Shown: positions 19,559 to 28,406 of the stretch, piece after piece
Numbering within the stretch: position 1 is the first letter of the stretch
Layout of the letters: each line of letters starts with the position of its first letter
From: Pseudarthrobacter sp. MM222
GTDB taxonomy: Bacteria > Actinomycetota > Actinomycetes > Actinomycetales > Micrococcaceae
DNA length: 64,000 bases
Assembly: GCF_947090775.1 (NCBI RefSeq)
Contig: NZ_OX352321.1
Coordinates: 2,604,001 to 2,668,000 of the forward strand
Reading direction: 5' to 3'
The notes under the pieces: model-generated
What the model was told of the DNA's origin: nothing
The model's input: the letters and a program-made list of their open reading frames with translations, nothing else
Databases searched by the model: none
Program-made: the position numbers and the translations under genes

Positions 19559-20173
19559 CTAGGCACAAAACGACAGCCCCTCTTCGAGGGGCTTTTTTGT
19601 GTCCGTCCAGGCCTTGCGCCGGCCCAGGGCTTTGACGACGGCGGCCACACCGGCCCCGGCCAGCAGCCACGGGGCGGCGACGACGAGCGGGTCGATCCAC
19701 TGGTGGTTGAGGTCGGCGCGTTTCTTCCCGAACCGGGAGCCTACGCCATGCCGGGAGAACTCGCTGAGCACGCCGGTTTCCGTGACCGGGTTGTCCGGGC
19801 GCAGGGTCGCGAGGGAGCGGAGGTGGCTTTCCCAGGCGTCCACCCTGTCCCCCAGGATCAGAATCAGCCAGTGCGCGGCACGCCCTTCGCTGTATTTGTA
19901 GGCGTACTTTCGGATGGCCCCGGAGAGGCCCTTGGGCGGGGTGGAGGTGCCGAATACGGGAGTGAGGAATTTGTGTTCGATGGAGCGTTCCCGCGGCCAC
20001 TTTTCTTCCTGCCGCTCCGGAAATTCCCAGCGCGCCCCGGTCTCGAGATCGGTGCGCTCCCTCGGGACCGAGGGCCTGTCCTTCGGGTCGGAGTCAACGC
20101 CCCATCCGGGGATACGGGCGCGGAGATCCTCGATCGATTCCCGTAACTTGGGCTTGTCTGCGGTGTAGGGCAT
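19559..20173 (-). CDS. conserved hypothetical protein with a C-terminal membrane segment
   Basis: A 204-residue protein I cannot assign to a named family. It starts MPYTADKPKLRESIEDLRAR, has a Pro/Trp-rich middle (WGVDSD, WEFPERQEEKWPRER) and a hydrophobic segment near residues 163-186 (DPLVVAAPWLLAGAGVAAVV), which suggests a single C-terminal membrane anchor. ATG at 20173 has AAGGAGG six bases upstream. It begins 15 bases after the Zn-alcohol dehydrogenase stop and is clearly cotranscribed with it. The last dozen codons overlap the terminator hairpin of the oppositely oriented tRNA-Gly. Confidence 0.75.
   Translation of the reverse strand: MPYTADKPKLRESIEDLRARIPGWGVDSDPKDRPSVPRERTDLETGARWEFPERQEEKWPRERSIEHKFLTPVFGTSTPPKGLSGAIRKYAYKYSEGRAAHWLILILGDRVDAWESHLRSLATLRPDNPVTETGVLSEFSRHGVGSRFGKKRADLNHQWIDPLVVAAPWLLAGAGVAAVVKALGRRKAWTDTKKPLEEGLSFCA
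19575..19598 (+). terminator. rho-independent terminator of tRNA-Gly
   Basis: AGCCCCTC (19575-19582), loop TTC, GAGGGGCT (19586-19593) and a six-T run (19593-19598), 30 bases after the tRNA. It lies inside the 3' end of the opposite-strand hypothetical gene. Confidence 0.9.
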
Positions 20174-20188
20174 GATTATTCCTCCTTG

Positions 20189-21337
20189 TCAGCCGGCGCT
20201 GGGAACGACGAGCGGTTTGATGCAGTTATCCAGCTTGGCTGAGAAGATGTGATAGCCCTCGGCTATGTGCTCCAGCGGGATCCGGTGCGTCACAATGTCA
20301 CTCGGTTTCAGGTAGCCGTTGCGGACATGCTCAAACAGGCGGGGCCACTGTCGCTTCACCGGGCACTGGTTCATCCGCAGCGTAAGGCCCTTGTTCAGGG
20401 CGTCCCCGAACTTCACCGCGCTAAACAGCGGCCCATAAGCGCCCACTACGGAGACAGTGCCGCACTTCCGGACCGAGTCGATGGCCCAATTCAGCGCCAC
20501 CGGCGACCCTCCCTGGAGTTTGAGATTCGAGGCGCTGACGTGCTGCAAAAAGTTGCCGTCGGCCTCTGCCCCCACCGCGTCGATCACGACGTCGGCACCG
20601 AGATACTCCGTCGCCTTTTTCAGGTGCACCACGATGTCGTCGTATTCGGTGAAGTTGAAGGTCTCGGCATGGGCGAAGCTTCTGGCCTTTTCCAGCCGGT
20701 ACTCCAGATGGTCGATCACGATCACCCGCCCGGCACCCATTAGCCAGGAGGACTTGGCGGCGAACAGTCCCACCGGGCCGGCGCCGAAAACCACCACGGT
20801 ATCGCCCTCGGTGATATCGCCGAGCTGGGCACCGAAGTAGCCCGTGGGCAGCGCGTCGGTGAGCAACACCGCGTCCTCTTCCTCCATCCACTCGGGGATC
20901 AGGGAGGGGCCCACGTCCGCGAACGGAACCCGGACGAACTCGGCCTGGCCGCCGTCGTAACCCCCGCAGGTGTGGGAGTAGCCGTAGATGCCGCCCACCG
21001 CCGTCGCGTTCGGGTTTACGTTGTGGCAGTTGGAATACAGGCCGCGCGCGCAGAAGTAGCAGGAGCCGCAGTAGATGTTGAAGGGCACCATGACCCGGTC
21101 CCCCACCTTGACGTTCTCAACGGAGCCGCCTACTTCATGGACGGTTCCCACGAATTCGTGTCCGAAGGTCATGCCCACCCGCGTATCCGGCATCATCCCG
21201 TGGTAAAGGTGGAGATCCGAGCCGCAGATCGCCCCTGTCGAGACCCGCACAATGGCGTCGTTGGGATGTTCAATCTTTGGAATGGCTTTTTCTTCTACCC
21301 GGACCTTGTACGGTCCCCGGTATGTCATTGCCTTCAT
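20189..21337 (-). CDS. zinc-dependent alcohol dehydrogenase
   Basis: Medium-chain Zn alcohol dehydrogenase of 382 residues. Catalytic zinc ligands are in GAICGSDLHLYHG and TFGHEFVG. The structural zinc loop is NIYCGSCYFCARGLYSNC. The Rossmann motif is VFGAGPVGLFAA. The form (MKAMTYRGPYKVRVEEK) resembles the glutathione-independent formaldehyde dehydrogenase-like branch, but the substrate is not fixed. First gene of a two-gene operon with the hypothetical membrane protein. A perfect palindrome lies over the leader, 15 bases before the ATG. Confidence 0.92.
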   Translation of the reverse strand: MKAMTYRGPYKVRVEEKAIPKIEHPNDAIVRVSTGAICGSDLHLYHGMMPDTRVGMTFGHEFVGTVHEVGGSVENVKVGDRVMVPFNIYCGSCYFCARGLYSNCHNVNPNATAVGGIYGYSHTCGGYDGGQAEFVRVPFADVGPSLIPEWMEEEDAVLLTDALPTGYFGAQLGDITEGDTVVVFGAGPVGLFAAKSSWLMGAGRVIVIDHLEYRLEKARSFAHAETFNFTEYDDIVVHLKKATEYLGADVVIDAVGAEADGNFLQHVSASNLKLQGGSPVALNWAIDSVRKCGTVSVVGAYGPLFSAVKFGDALNKGLTLRMNQCPVKRQWPRLFEHVRNGYLKPSDIVTHRIPLEHIAEGYHIFSAKLDNCIKPLVVPSAG

Positions 21338-21351
21338 AAGTGCCGCCTTTA

Positions 21352-21365
21352 GTAAGCTGGCTTAC
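21352..21365. promoter_or_regulatory. palindrome at the alcohol dehydrogenase leader
   Basis: GTAAGCTGGCTTAC is a 6-bp perfect inverted repeat with a two-base centre, 15 bases ahead of the dehydrogenase ATG. It is positioned like a repressor operator (TetR- or MerR-like spacing); the binding protein is unknown. Confidence 0.4.
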
Positions 21366-21445
21366 AACTTTTTCAGGCTCCCATCAAAGCGGGGGGCAGG
21401 TCAAGGCTTTTTTGCCGCCACCGGCAAGGTGCTGACGACGAGTCT

Positions 21446-22399
21446 TCAGGCCTGCTGGCAGGCGGGGCACCAGTAGAGTTTGCGGGCGGCGAGATCCGTG
21501 AGTGCCACGGGGGTTCCGCAGTTCCGGCAAGCGAGGCCCTGCCTCCGGTAGACAAAGTGGGCTTCCTCCGGCGTCGGCAGGTCGCGCGCCTGTTCCGCAG
21601 CTCCCGCGCCGTTCCCATCACGGCCCGCATAACTGCTCCAATAGCGAGGTGGCGTGGTGATGATCCGGCCGTCGCGGACGCCGTCGGACATCATGGTCAC
21701 GGTGTCGTCCCAGAGCCGGCCGGCGGCGTCGGCGGACAGCGCCTTCCCCGCCAGCCAGGGGTCGAGGCGTTGCCGGAAGAGGAGTTCGGCGCGGTAGACG
21801 TTGCCGACGCCGGCGATCACCTTCTGGTCCATCAGCAACACGGCCAGGGGCGTCCTCCGGGCCTGAACCCCGGCGACGAAGAGGTCCCTGTCCCCGGAAC
21901 GGTTCCGGAGCGGGTCCGGGCCCAGCCGGGCCGTCACGGCTTCGCCCTCCGCCACAGTGAGCACTTCGCACGTAGTGGCTCCGCGGAGGTCTGCCCAGCC
22001 ATGGGAACCGGCCAGCCGGACGCGCACGGCACCCACCGGGTCGGGCGGACCGGTGTAGCTCTCAGTCCGGAGGCCGGCGGTTGCTTCCGCCTCGTCGTCG
22101 TACAGTTCCCGCTCCCCCACCTTGCGGGGCGCACCGATGCTGGAGGCGCCGCGGAACGTCGCATCGCCGCCGAAGTTCCACGCGCCGTAGAGGCCAAGGT
22201 GGACGTGGAGCAGCAGGCCGTGCTCGAACGCCAGGAACAGGTGCTTGCCGTGGGCCACGGCGGCGGTCAGCACGGAGCCGTCCAGCAGCGCCGCGCCCTG
22301 CACGAACCTTCCCTGCGGGCTCGACACCACGAGCCGCTCTCCGGAGAAGACGTCCCCGAACTGGCGGGCCAGCCGGTGGACGGAATGGCCTTCCGGCAC
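21446..22399 (-). CDS. Fpg/Nei family DNA glycosylase / AP lyase
   Basis: Base-excision repair enzyme of 317 residues. The mature protein begins PEGHSVHRLA, with catalytic Pro and Glu; the PEGH start points to the Nei (endonuclease VIII) side rather than MutM (PELPEVE). The H2TH region contains VIAGVGNVYRAELLF, and the C-terminal zinc finger is CRNC-x16-CPAC. The GTG start overlaps the rpiB stop by one base (TAGTG), so it is translationally coupled to rpiB. This rpiB-nei pairing is common in related actinobacteria. The exact lesion specificity is not visible. Confidence 0.93.
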   Translation of the reverse strand: MPEGHSVHRLARQFGDVFSGERLVVSSPQGRFVQGAALLDGSVLTAAVAHGKHLFLAFEHGLLLHVHLGLYGAWNFGGDATFRGASSIGAPRKVGERELYDDEAEATAGLRTESYTGPPDPVGAVRVRLAGSHGWADLRGATTCEVLTVAEGEAVTARLGPDPLRNRSGDRDLFVAGVQARRTPLAVLLMDQKVIAGVGNVYRAELLFRQRLDPWLAGKALSADAAGRLWDDTVTMMSDGVRDGRIITTPPRYWSSYAGRDGNGAGAAEQARDLPTPEEAHFVYRRQGLACRNCGTPVALTDLAARKLYWCPACQQA

Positions 22400-22890
22400 T
22401 ACTCGATGACCTCGCCGGTGCGCTCGTAAGCGGCGATCTTGCCGATCCGGCGGACATGGCGCTCGTCATTGCTGAAGGGCTCGGCCAGGAACGCTTCGAT
22501 AATGGCCGTGGCCTCCTCGACGGAATGCTGGCGGCCGCCGACGGCGACGACGTTCGCGTCGTTGTGCTCGCGCGCGAGTTTCGCGGTGGAGAGGTTCCAG
22601 GCCAGCGCTGCCCGCACGCCTTTGACCTTGTTCGCGGCGATCTGCTCGCCGTTGCCGGATCCGCCCAGCACGATGCCGAGGGCATGGGTGCCCGCCTCCT
22701 GGTCCGCCACGACGGCGAGCGCCGCGTTGATGCAGAACGACGGGTAGTCATCCTGCGCGTCGTAGGCCGTCGGCCCATGGTCCACGACGTCGTAGCCGCT
22801 GGCGCCGAGGTGGCTGACCAGGTGGGCGCTGAGTTCCATGCCGGCGTGGTCTGTTGCGATGTGCACGCGCGGGAGATCAGTTGGGGTCAC
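22399..22890 (-). CDS. rpiB: ribose-5-phosphate isomerase B
   Basis: Interconverts ribose-5-phosphate and ribulose-5-phosphate in the pentose phosphate pathway. 163 residues with IATDHAGMELSAHLV near the N-terminus and GIVLGGSGNGEQIAANKV in the middle. The GGSGNGEQ form matches the actinobacterial RpiB type, in which a glutamate replaces the catalytic cysteine of the E. coli enzyme. GTG start at 22890. It overlaps the glycosylase start. The other pentose phosphate enzyme in the window, gnd, is far away at 56.5 kb. Confidence 0.94.
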   Translation of the reverse strand: MTPTDLPRVHIATDHAGMELSAHLVSHLGASGYDVVDHGPTAYDAQDDYPSFCINAALAVVADQEAGTHALGIVLGGSGNGEQIAANKVKGVRAALAWNLSTAKLAREHNDANVVAVGGRQHSVEEATAIIEAFLAEPFSNDERHVRRIGKIAAYERTGEVIE

Positions 22891-23026
22891 GGCGTATCCG
22901 TTCAGTTGGCGGCAGGACAGTGGGGCACCGGAGCTGCCGGGCGGGTCTGGGGCTGGTCCCTAGCCTACTCGGGCGCCGGAGGCAGGCTGCGTCGGGGACA
23001 CCGGAGCGTCTTCATAATGCGGTCAC

Positions 23027-23064
23027 GGCTCTGATTTTCCGGCTCTGATATTCCGGCTCTGGGG
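23027..23064. repeat. short tandem repeat, 14-bp unit
   Basis: GGCTCTGATTTTCC, GGCTCTGATATTCC and a partial GGCTCTGGGG follow each other in the roughly 200-base gap between rpiB and the DUF1648 gene. No other feature was recognised in that gap. Confidence 0.5.
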
Positions 23065-23092
23065 TCCGGCACCTTGGGTTCAGGCTCCGTGG

Positions 23093-24094
23093 TCACGGCG
23101 CTGGGGTTCCGCCGCCGTGGCGCGCCCGATCGGCCACCCGGGAGAGCACCTGGGCCACGTGGTCCGCGGAAGCGGCGCTGCCGCCGCTGACCGCCAGTTT
23201 CCGCCCGTCGGATCGGTCGACGACGACTGCCGGGCCGCTGCTGACCAACAGCGCCGTGGTGCCGCCGGTGCTCCGGTAGCCCCAGCCTCCATAGTCGGCG
23301 GCCTTCACATCCTTCGGGGTGGCGGCTTCGATGGCCGCAGCGGGCACGTCCATGACCCGCAGGAAGCCGGCGGCAAAGACGCGCAGACCGCTCCGGTCCA
23401 CCCGCACGCGGGCGACCAGGAAGGCCGCGGCGAGCAGGCCCAGGACCACGAGGACCGCCGCCAGCCACGGCACGGCGATGGTGAGCAGAGCGGCCGGAAG
23501 CACGGAGGCGATCCCGAGCATCACGAAGACGGAGCTGCGGGCGTGCACCCACAGGCTCACGGCATCCTGTGCGAGGTCGGGATCCAGCTCGCGTTGCAGC
23601 GCCGCCTCCATGGCCCGGTCATCGTCAGTGGACCAGCGCTCGTCTGCCTTAAAGACGAACCCCATCACAAAACCAAGGCCCACTGCCGCGCCGCTGCCCA
23701 TCGCCAGCACGGCGACGTCGACCCTGGACTCCCTCGCGTCCGCCAGGCCAAGCTGGCCGACGAGGACGGCGGCAAGAACGGTGGTGACGAAGAGGCTGAT
23801 CGACAGGCCCGCGCCCATCATGATCCGCCGCATCACTGCCGGGCGGGACAGCGGGGCGGCCTGCACCAGCGCGGCCCAGCCGATCAGCACGATCAGCGTG
23901 GCGCCGACTCCCACCACCGCGCCGAAGGGCGCGAAATCGGTAGCGCCGTCCTCAGCCCAGCGGATGGCGAGCGGCTCGGGCAGGTCGGCCCGGATCAGGA
24001 AGGCACAGACCACGAACCCGGCGGCGAGCATTACCGGGAACCCCAATGCGAACCGCAGGGCCCTGGCATCGACAGAATCCCGAAGCTTTCCCAT
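23093..24094 (-). CDS. DUF1648 domain membrane protein
   Basis: Polytopic membrane protein of 333 residues with hydrophobic segments at about 15-35, 58-78, 92-115, 128-146 and a strong pair at 190-235. The DUF1648 motif LAIRWAEDGATDFAP follows the first membrane segment. The C-terminal 100 residues (VDRSGLRVFAAGFLRVMDVP, WGYRSTGGTTALLV) look like a bacterial PH-like domain facing the cytoplasm. Function unknown; relatives often sit near GntR regulators or stress genes, which is not the case here. ATG at 24094, six bases after TAGCGT, so probably leaderless. Divergent from pepN. Confidence 0.8.
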   Translation of the reverse strand: MGKLRDSVDARALRFALGFPVMLAAGFVVCAFLIRADLPEPLAIRWAEDGATDFAPFGAVVGVGATLIVLIGWAALVQAAPLSRPAVMRRIMMGAGLSISLFVTTVLAAVLVGQLGLADARESRVDVAVLAMGSGAAVGLGFVMGFVFKADERWSTDDDRAMEAALQRELDPDLAQDAVSLWVHARSSVFVMLGIASVLPAALLTIAVPWLAAVLVVLGLLAAAFLVARVRVDRSGLRVFAAGFLRVMDVPAAAIEAATPKDVKAADYGGWGYRSTGGTTALLVSSGPAVVVDRSDGRKLAVSGGSAASADHVAQVLSRVADRARHGGGTPAP

Positions 24095-24225
24095 ACCCCC
24101 ACGCTACCCCCGGCTGCGGCCGGACAGGCATGTACGGGCAGACATGTGATCCGGGCAACTTGCCATGGGCCGCTAGCGTGAAAGAATAATTTCACGTCAA
24201 CGCCGATACTTCTGGAGGCCCCACT

Positions 24226-26793
24226 TTGCCCGGTATGAACCTGACGCGCGCCGAAGCACGCGAACGCGCCGAACTGATCGCCGTCGAGTCCTACGAGGTC
24301 AGCCTGGACCTGACCCGCGGTGACAAGGTCTTCGGCTCCACCACCGCCGTGAAGTTCACGGCCAAGCCGGGGTCCTCGACCTTCATCGACGCCGTGACCT
24401 CTGCCGTCCACAGCGTGACCCTCAACGGCCAAGAGCTGGATCCGGCCGAAGTCTCGGACGGCATCCGGATCCAGCTGCCGGACCTGGCCGCCGCGAACGA
24501 GCTGCTGGTGGTGGCGGAGGCCCCGTACATGAACACCGGCGAGGGGCTGCACCGCTTCGTGGATCCGGTGGACAACGAGGTCTACCTCTACACCCAGTTC
24601 GAGGTCCCGGATTCCCGCCGCATGTTTGCCGTCTTCGAGCAGCCCGACCTCAAGGCGAGCTTCACCTTTACCGTCACCGCACCCTCGCACTGGGACCTGG
24701 TGTCCAACTCCCCCACGCCGCCGCCGGTCGAGACGATTCCCGGCGAGGACGGCGGCGCACGCTCCGTCTGGGAGTTTCCCCCCACGCCGCCGCTCTCCTC
24801 CTACGTCACCGCCCTGATCGCCGGGCCGTACCAGTCCGTCCGCAGCGAGGTCACCTCGGCCGAGGGTAAGGTCACGCCGCTGGGCATTTTTGCCCGCAAA
24901 TCCCTGATGCAGTACCTGGACGCGGACAACATCTTCGAGCTCACCCGCCAGGGCTTCGAATTCTTCGAGGCGCAGTTCGGCTGCCCCTACCCGTTCGAGA
25001 AGTACGACCAGCTCTTCGTGCCCGAGTTCAACGCCGGCGCGATGGAAAACGCCGGGGCCGTCACCATCCTCGAGGGCTACATCTTCCGCAGCAAGGTCCC
25101 CGACGCGCAGGTGGAGCGGCGCGCCATCACGGTGCTGCACGAGCTGGCGCACATGTGGTTCGGGGACCTCGTGACGATGCGCTGGTGGAACGACCTCTGG
25201 CTGAATGAGTCCTTCGCCGAGTACATGTCCCACCTGGCCGCGGTGGAGAACACGACGTTCGACTCCGCCTGGACCACCTTCGCCTCGGTGGAGAAGTCCT
25301 GGGCCTACCGCCAGGACCAGCTGCCCACGACGCACCCGATCTTTGCCGAGATCAACGACCTGCAGGACGTCGAGGTGAATTTCGACGGCATCACCTATGC
25401 CAAGGGCGCGTCGGTGCTGCGTCAGCTGGTTGCCTGGGTGGGCCCGGAAGAGTTCATGGCCGGCGTCCGGGAGTACTTCAGCAAGCACGCCTGGCAGAAC
25501 ACCGAGCTGAGCGACCTACTGGCCGAACTCGAGAAGGCCAGCGGCCGTGACCTCGACGAGTGGGGCCGGCTCTGGCTGGAGACCGCCGGCGTGAACACGC
25601 TCCAGCCGGAGCTGTCCGTGGGTGAGGACGCCACGATTTCCTCCTTCGCGATCCTGCAGTCCGCCACCGAAGACCAGCCCACCATCCGCCCGCACCGCCT
25701 CGCGGTCGGCTTCTATAACCTCACCGCCGCCGGGAAACTCGAGCGAGTCCACCGCGAGGAGCTCGACGTCGACGGCGAACGCACGGAGGTCCCGGCCCTG
25801 GCCGGTCTCGCCCAGCCGGACCTGATCCTGCTCAACGATGACGACCTCGCCTACGCCAAGGTCCGGCTGGACCCGAAGTCGCTCGCGACGGCCACGGCGC
25901 ACCTGAAGGACTTCAGCCAGAGCCTCCCCCGCACCCTGGTCTGGGGCTCGGCCTGGGACGCGGCCCGGGACGGCGAAACCCCGGCCCGCGGCTACGTGAA
26001 CCTGATCCTCGCCAACATCGCCGAGGAATCCGATTCCTCGGTGATCCTGGTCCAGCTCCGCCAGCTGGCCACCACGCTGAACTTCTACGTGGCCGAGGCC
26101 CACAAGGAGGCCACCGCTTCCGCAGCCGCGGACCGGCTCTGGGAGCTCGCCTCCAGCGTCCCCGCGGGCTCCGACGCGCAGCTGCAGTTCGTAAAGTCCT
26201 ACGCCCTGCACGCCCGCAGCGCAGCACAGCTGGACAACGTCGCCGGGGTGCTGGACGGTTCCCGCGCCCTCGACGGCCTCGCCGTGGACCAGGACCTGCG
26301 CTGGGAGTTGATCGCGTCCCTCGTGGTTGGCGGCCGCGCCGGCCAGGAGCAGATCGACGCCGAGCTGGCGCGCGACAACACCGCCACAGGGCAGAACGCC
26401 GCGGCGCTGGCCAAGGCAGCCATCCCCACCCCCGAGGCCAAGGCGGCCGCCTGGGAGTCGATCGTGGTCAAGGGCGAGCTGTCCAACGCCCTGCAGGGCT
26501 CCGCCGTGAACGGCTTCACCCGGGTGCTGGACACTGCCCTGCTGGAGCCCTACGCGGAGAAGTATTTCGAGGCCGTTCCCGGCATCGTCAAGGAGCGCAC
26601 CCACGCCCTGGCGCAGCAGATCGTCGTCGGGCTCTACCCGGCGCAGCTGACCACCCAGGCCACCGTCGACCGGACCGACGAGTTCCTCGCCTCCCTGCCG
26701 GAGGACAGCGCGGCGCTGCGGCGGATGATGCTGGAGAACCGCGACGGCGTGGCGCGTGCGCTGCGGGCCCGCCAGGCCGACGTCGACGCATGA
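24226..26793 (+). CDS. pepN: aminopeptidase N (M1 family)
   Basis: Zinc metallopeptidase that removes N-terminal residues from peptides. 855 residues with the exopeptidase motif GAMENAG at 271-277, zinc site HELAH at 305-309 and the third ligand Glu in NESFAEY at about 328. The C-terminal ERAP1-like helical domain is complete. The TTG at 24226 was chosen because GGAGG lies seven bases upstream and homologues begin with PG-NLTR. An ATG three codons later is the alternative. It overlaps the OsmC-like gene by four bases (ATGA). Confidence 0.95.
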   Translation: MPGMNLTRAEARERAELIAVESYEVSLDLTRGDKVFGSTTAVKFTAKPGSSTFIDAVTSAVHSVTLNGQELDPAEVSDGIRIQLPDLAAANELLVVAEAPYMNTGEGLHRFVDPVDNEVYLYTQFEVPDSRRMFAVFEQPDLKASFTFTVTAPSHWDLVSNSPTPPPVETIPGEDGGARSVWEFPPTPPLSSYVTALIAGPYQSVRSEVTSAEGKVTPLGIFARKSLMQYLDADNIFELTRQGFEFFEAQFGCPYPFEKYDQLFVPEFNAGAMENAGAVTILEGYIFRSKVPDAQVERRAITVLHELAHMWFGDLVTMRWWNDLWLNESFAEYMSHLAAVENTTFDSAWTTFASVEKSWAYRQDQLPTTHPIFAEINDLQDVEVNFDGITYAKGASVLRQLVAWVGPEEFMAGVREYFSKHAWQNTELSDLLAELEKASGRDLDEWGRLWLETAGVNTLQPELSVGEDATISSFAILQSATEDQPTIRPHRLAVGFYNLTAAGKLERVHREELDVDGERTEVPALAGLAQPDLILLNDDDLAYAKVRLDPKSLATATAHLKDFSQSLPRTLVWGSAWDAARDGETPARGYVNLILANIAEESDSSVILVQLRQLATTLNFYVAEAHKEATASAAADRLWELASSVPAGSDAQLQFVKSYALHARSAAQLDNVAGVLDGSRALDGLAVDQDLRWELIASLVVGGRAGQEQIDAELARDNTATGQNAAALAKAAIPTPEAKAAAWESIVVKGELSNALQGSAVNGFTRVLDTALLEPYAEKYFEAVPGIVKERTHALAQQIVVGLYPAQLTTQATVDRTDEFLASLPEDSAALRRMMLENRDGVARALRARQADVDA

Positions 26794-27290
26794 GCCTCGA
26801 CGAGCACCGCTACGCCCTGACGGTCCGCTGGACCGGAAACCTTGGCGAGGGGACGGCGTCGTACCGTGGCTATTCCCGGGACCACGACGTCGAGATCCCG
26901 GGGCTCCCGGTGCTCCGGGGTTCCGCGGATCCGAGCTTCCATGGGGACCGGACCCGCTACAACCCGGAGCAGTTGCTCCTGGCCGCGCTCTCGCAATGCC
27001 ACATGTTGTCCTTCCTGCATGTGGCCGCGAAGCACGGCGTGGTGGTGAGTGCCTACGAGGACCACGCCGACGGGCTGATGCGGACCAACCGGGACGGAAG
27101 CGGCCAGTTCGAGTCCGTCACGCTCAAGCCCCGGGTGACGGTCGCCGCTCCGGCGCCCGGGCAGTTGCCCGACGCCGGCCTGCTCGAGGAACTGCACGCC
27201 GAAGCGAACAAGCTCTGCTTCATAGCCCGCAGCGTCAACTTCCCGGTGCTGCACGAGCCCAGCGTTGAGGTCCGGAACCCCGGGGACTGA
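26790..27290 (+). CDS. OsmC family protein
   Basis: 166-residue OsmC/Ohr-fold protein, a family of thiol-dependent hydroperoxide reductases. The two redox cysteines are visible in LSQCHMLSFLH and NKLCFIARSVNFPV. It starts on the ATGA overlapping the pepN stop, so it is translationally coupled to pepN. A physiological link between peptide breakdown and peroxide defence is not evident. It ends five bases from the convergent epimerase gene. Confidence 0.9.
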   Translation: MSLDEHRYALTVRWTGNLGEGTASYRGYSRDHDVEIPGLPVLRGSADPSFHGDRTRYNPEQLLLAALSQCHMLSFLHVAAKHGVVVSAYEDHADGLMRTNRDGSGQFESVTLKPRVTVAAPAPGQLPDAGLLEELHAEANKLCFIARSVNFPVLHEPSVEVRNPGD

Positions 27291-27294
27291 GCTG

Positions 27295-28296
27295 TCAGCC
27301 GGGCTCGGCCCGGTACTCGCGCAGAAGCCGGCGCTCGGTCTCCGGGCTGAGCCCGGCTTTGCGTTCCCGGCCAAGCCCGCGCCCGCGTTCGTCCGCCAGG
27401 GTGTCCCGTACGGTATCCATCCACGGGCGTAGTTGCAGCCCGGCCGCCCGGGCGGCCTCGTTGCTCCGTGCCATAAATCCATCCTGGCCGGGCGGCAACC
27501 AGAGCGGCAGCGAGTCCGGTCCGGCCCAGCAATTGGCGCCGTGCTCTGCCAGCCATTCGCCCGGGACGGCCACCACTTCCGCTTCCCCGTCGGTGAGTTC
27601 CCGGGCTTCTTCGAGGTAGGCGGCAAAGGGCACGATCTCGCCCACGGCGTTCAGCGCGCCGGTGACCCCCAGCCCGGCCGCGGCCAGGACCCAGGCAGCG
27701 AGGTCCCGGACGTCTATCACCTGGGTGGGGTCCGACGGGATGTCCGGGACCAGCACCGGTTCCTGGTTCCGGGCGAAGCGGGCCGGCCAGTAGCCATAGC
27801 GGTCGGAACTGTCCCCGGGCCCGCCGATCAGTCCGGCGCGGCAGATGTGGGCCTTGTGCCCGGCCAGTTCCCGGGTCACGTGTTCGATGGCGGACTTGGC
27901 TTCGCCGTAGTTGTCCATTGTCAGGCCCGCGCCGGCAGCCAGCGGGGGCAGCACCTCGGCGTCCTCCGCTGCGCCGGGAACCGAGTGGTCCGCGTAGACG
28001 GAGCAACTGGAGATGAAGGTCCAGTGCCGGGCGGACCCGGCGAGGGCCTCAAGGGCCTCGCGCGCCTGCCCGGGGTCCCGGGAGACCTCGACGACGGCGT
28101 CCCACCCGGCGCTGTCCACTGCCTCCGCATAGGCTGCTTTCCCCAGTGAGCGGTCAACCTGCAACCACCGCGTCCCGGCCGGCGGCGCTCCAGCCGTCCC
28201 CCGGGCAAGGCAGGTGACATCGTGCCCGGCCTCGAGGGCCTGCCGGGCTATTTCCGCGGACAGGAAGGCTGTGCCGCCAAGGACCAGAATGCGCAT
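27295..28296 (-). CDS. NAD-dependent epimerase/dehydratase family protein
   Basis: Extended SDR of 333 residues. The N-terminal Rossmann motif is VLGGTAFLSAEIA, followed by RGTAG and ISSCSVYADHS. The active-site YxxxK appears as YGEAKSAIEH. The form resembles reductases or isoflavone-reductase-like SDRs more than UDP-sugar epimerases. Substrate unknown. The ATG at 28296 lies six bases after TAGCGT, so it is likely leaderless. It converges on the OsmC gene and diverges from the channel gene. Confidence 0.87.
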   Translation of the reverse strand: MRILVLGGTAFLSAEIARQALEAGHDVTCLARGTAGAPPAGTRWLQVDRSLGKAAYAEAVDSAGWDAVVEVSRDPGQAREALEALAGSARHWTFISSCSVYADHSVPGAAEDAEVLPPLAAGAGLTMDNYGEAKSAIEHVTRELAGHKAHICRAGLIGGPGDSSDRYGYWPARFARNQEPVLVPDIPSDPTQVIDVRDLAAWVLAAAGLGVTGALNAVGEIVPFAAYLEEARELTDGEAEVVAVPGEWLAEHGANCWAGPDSLPLWLPPGQDGFMARSNEAARAAGLQLRPWMDTVRDTLADERGRGLGRERKAGLSPETERRLLREYRAEPG

Positions 28297-28406
28297 GCGG
28301 CTACGCTACGGCGCTAATGTTGAAAGAGAACAGAGTGTTATGCGCCCGGCGAACACCGCCCGGCAGCAGAGCGCATCAGCGCAGCAGCAAGGAGCACCCC
28401 CAAACA

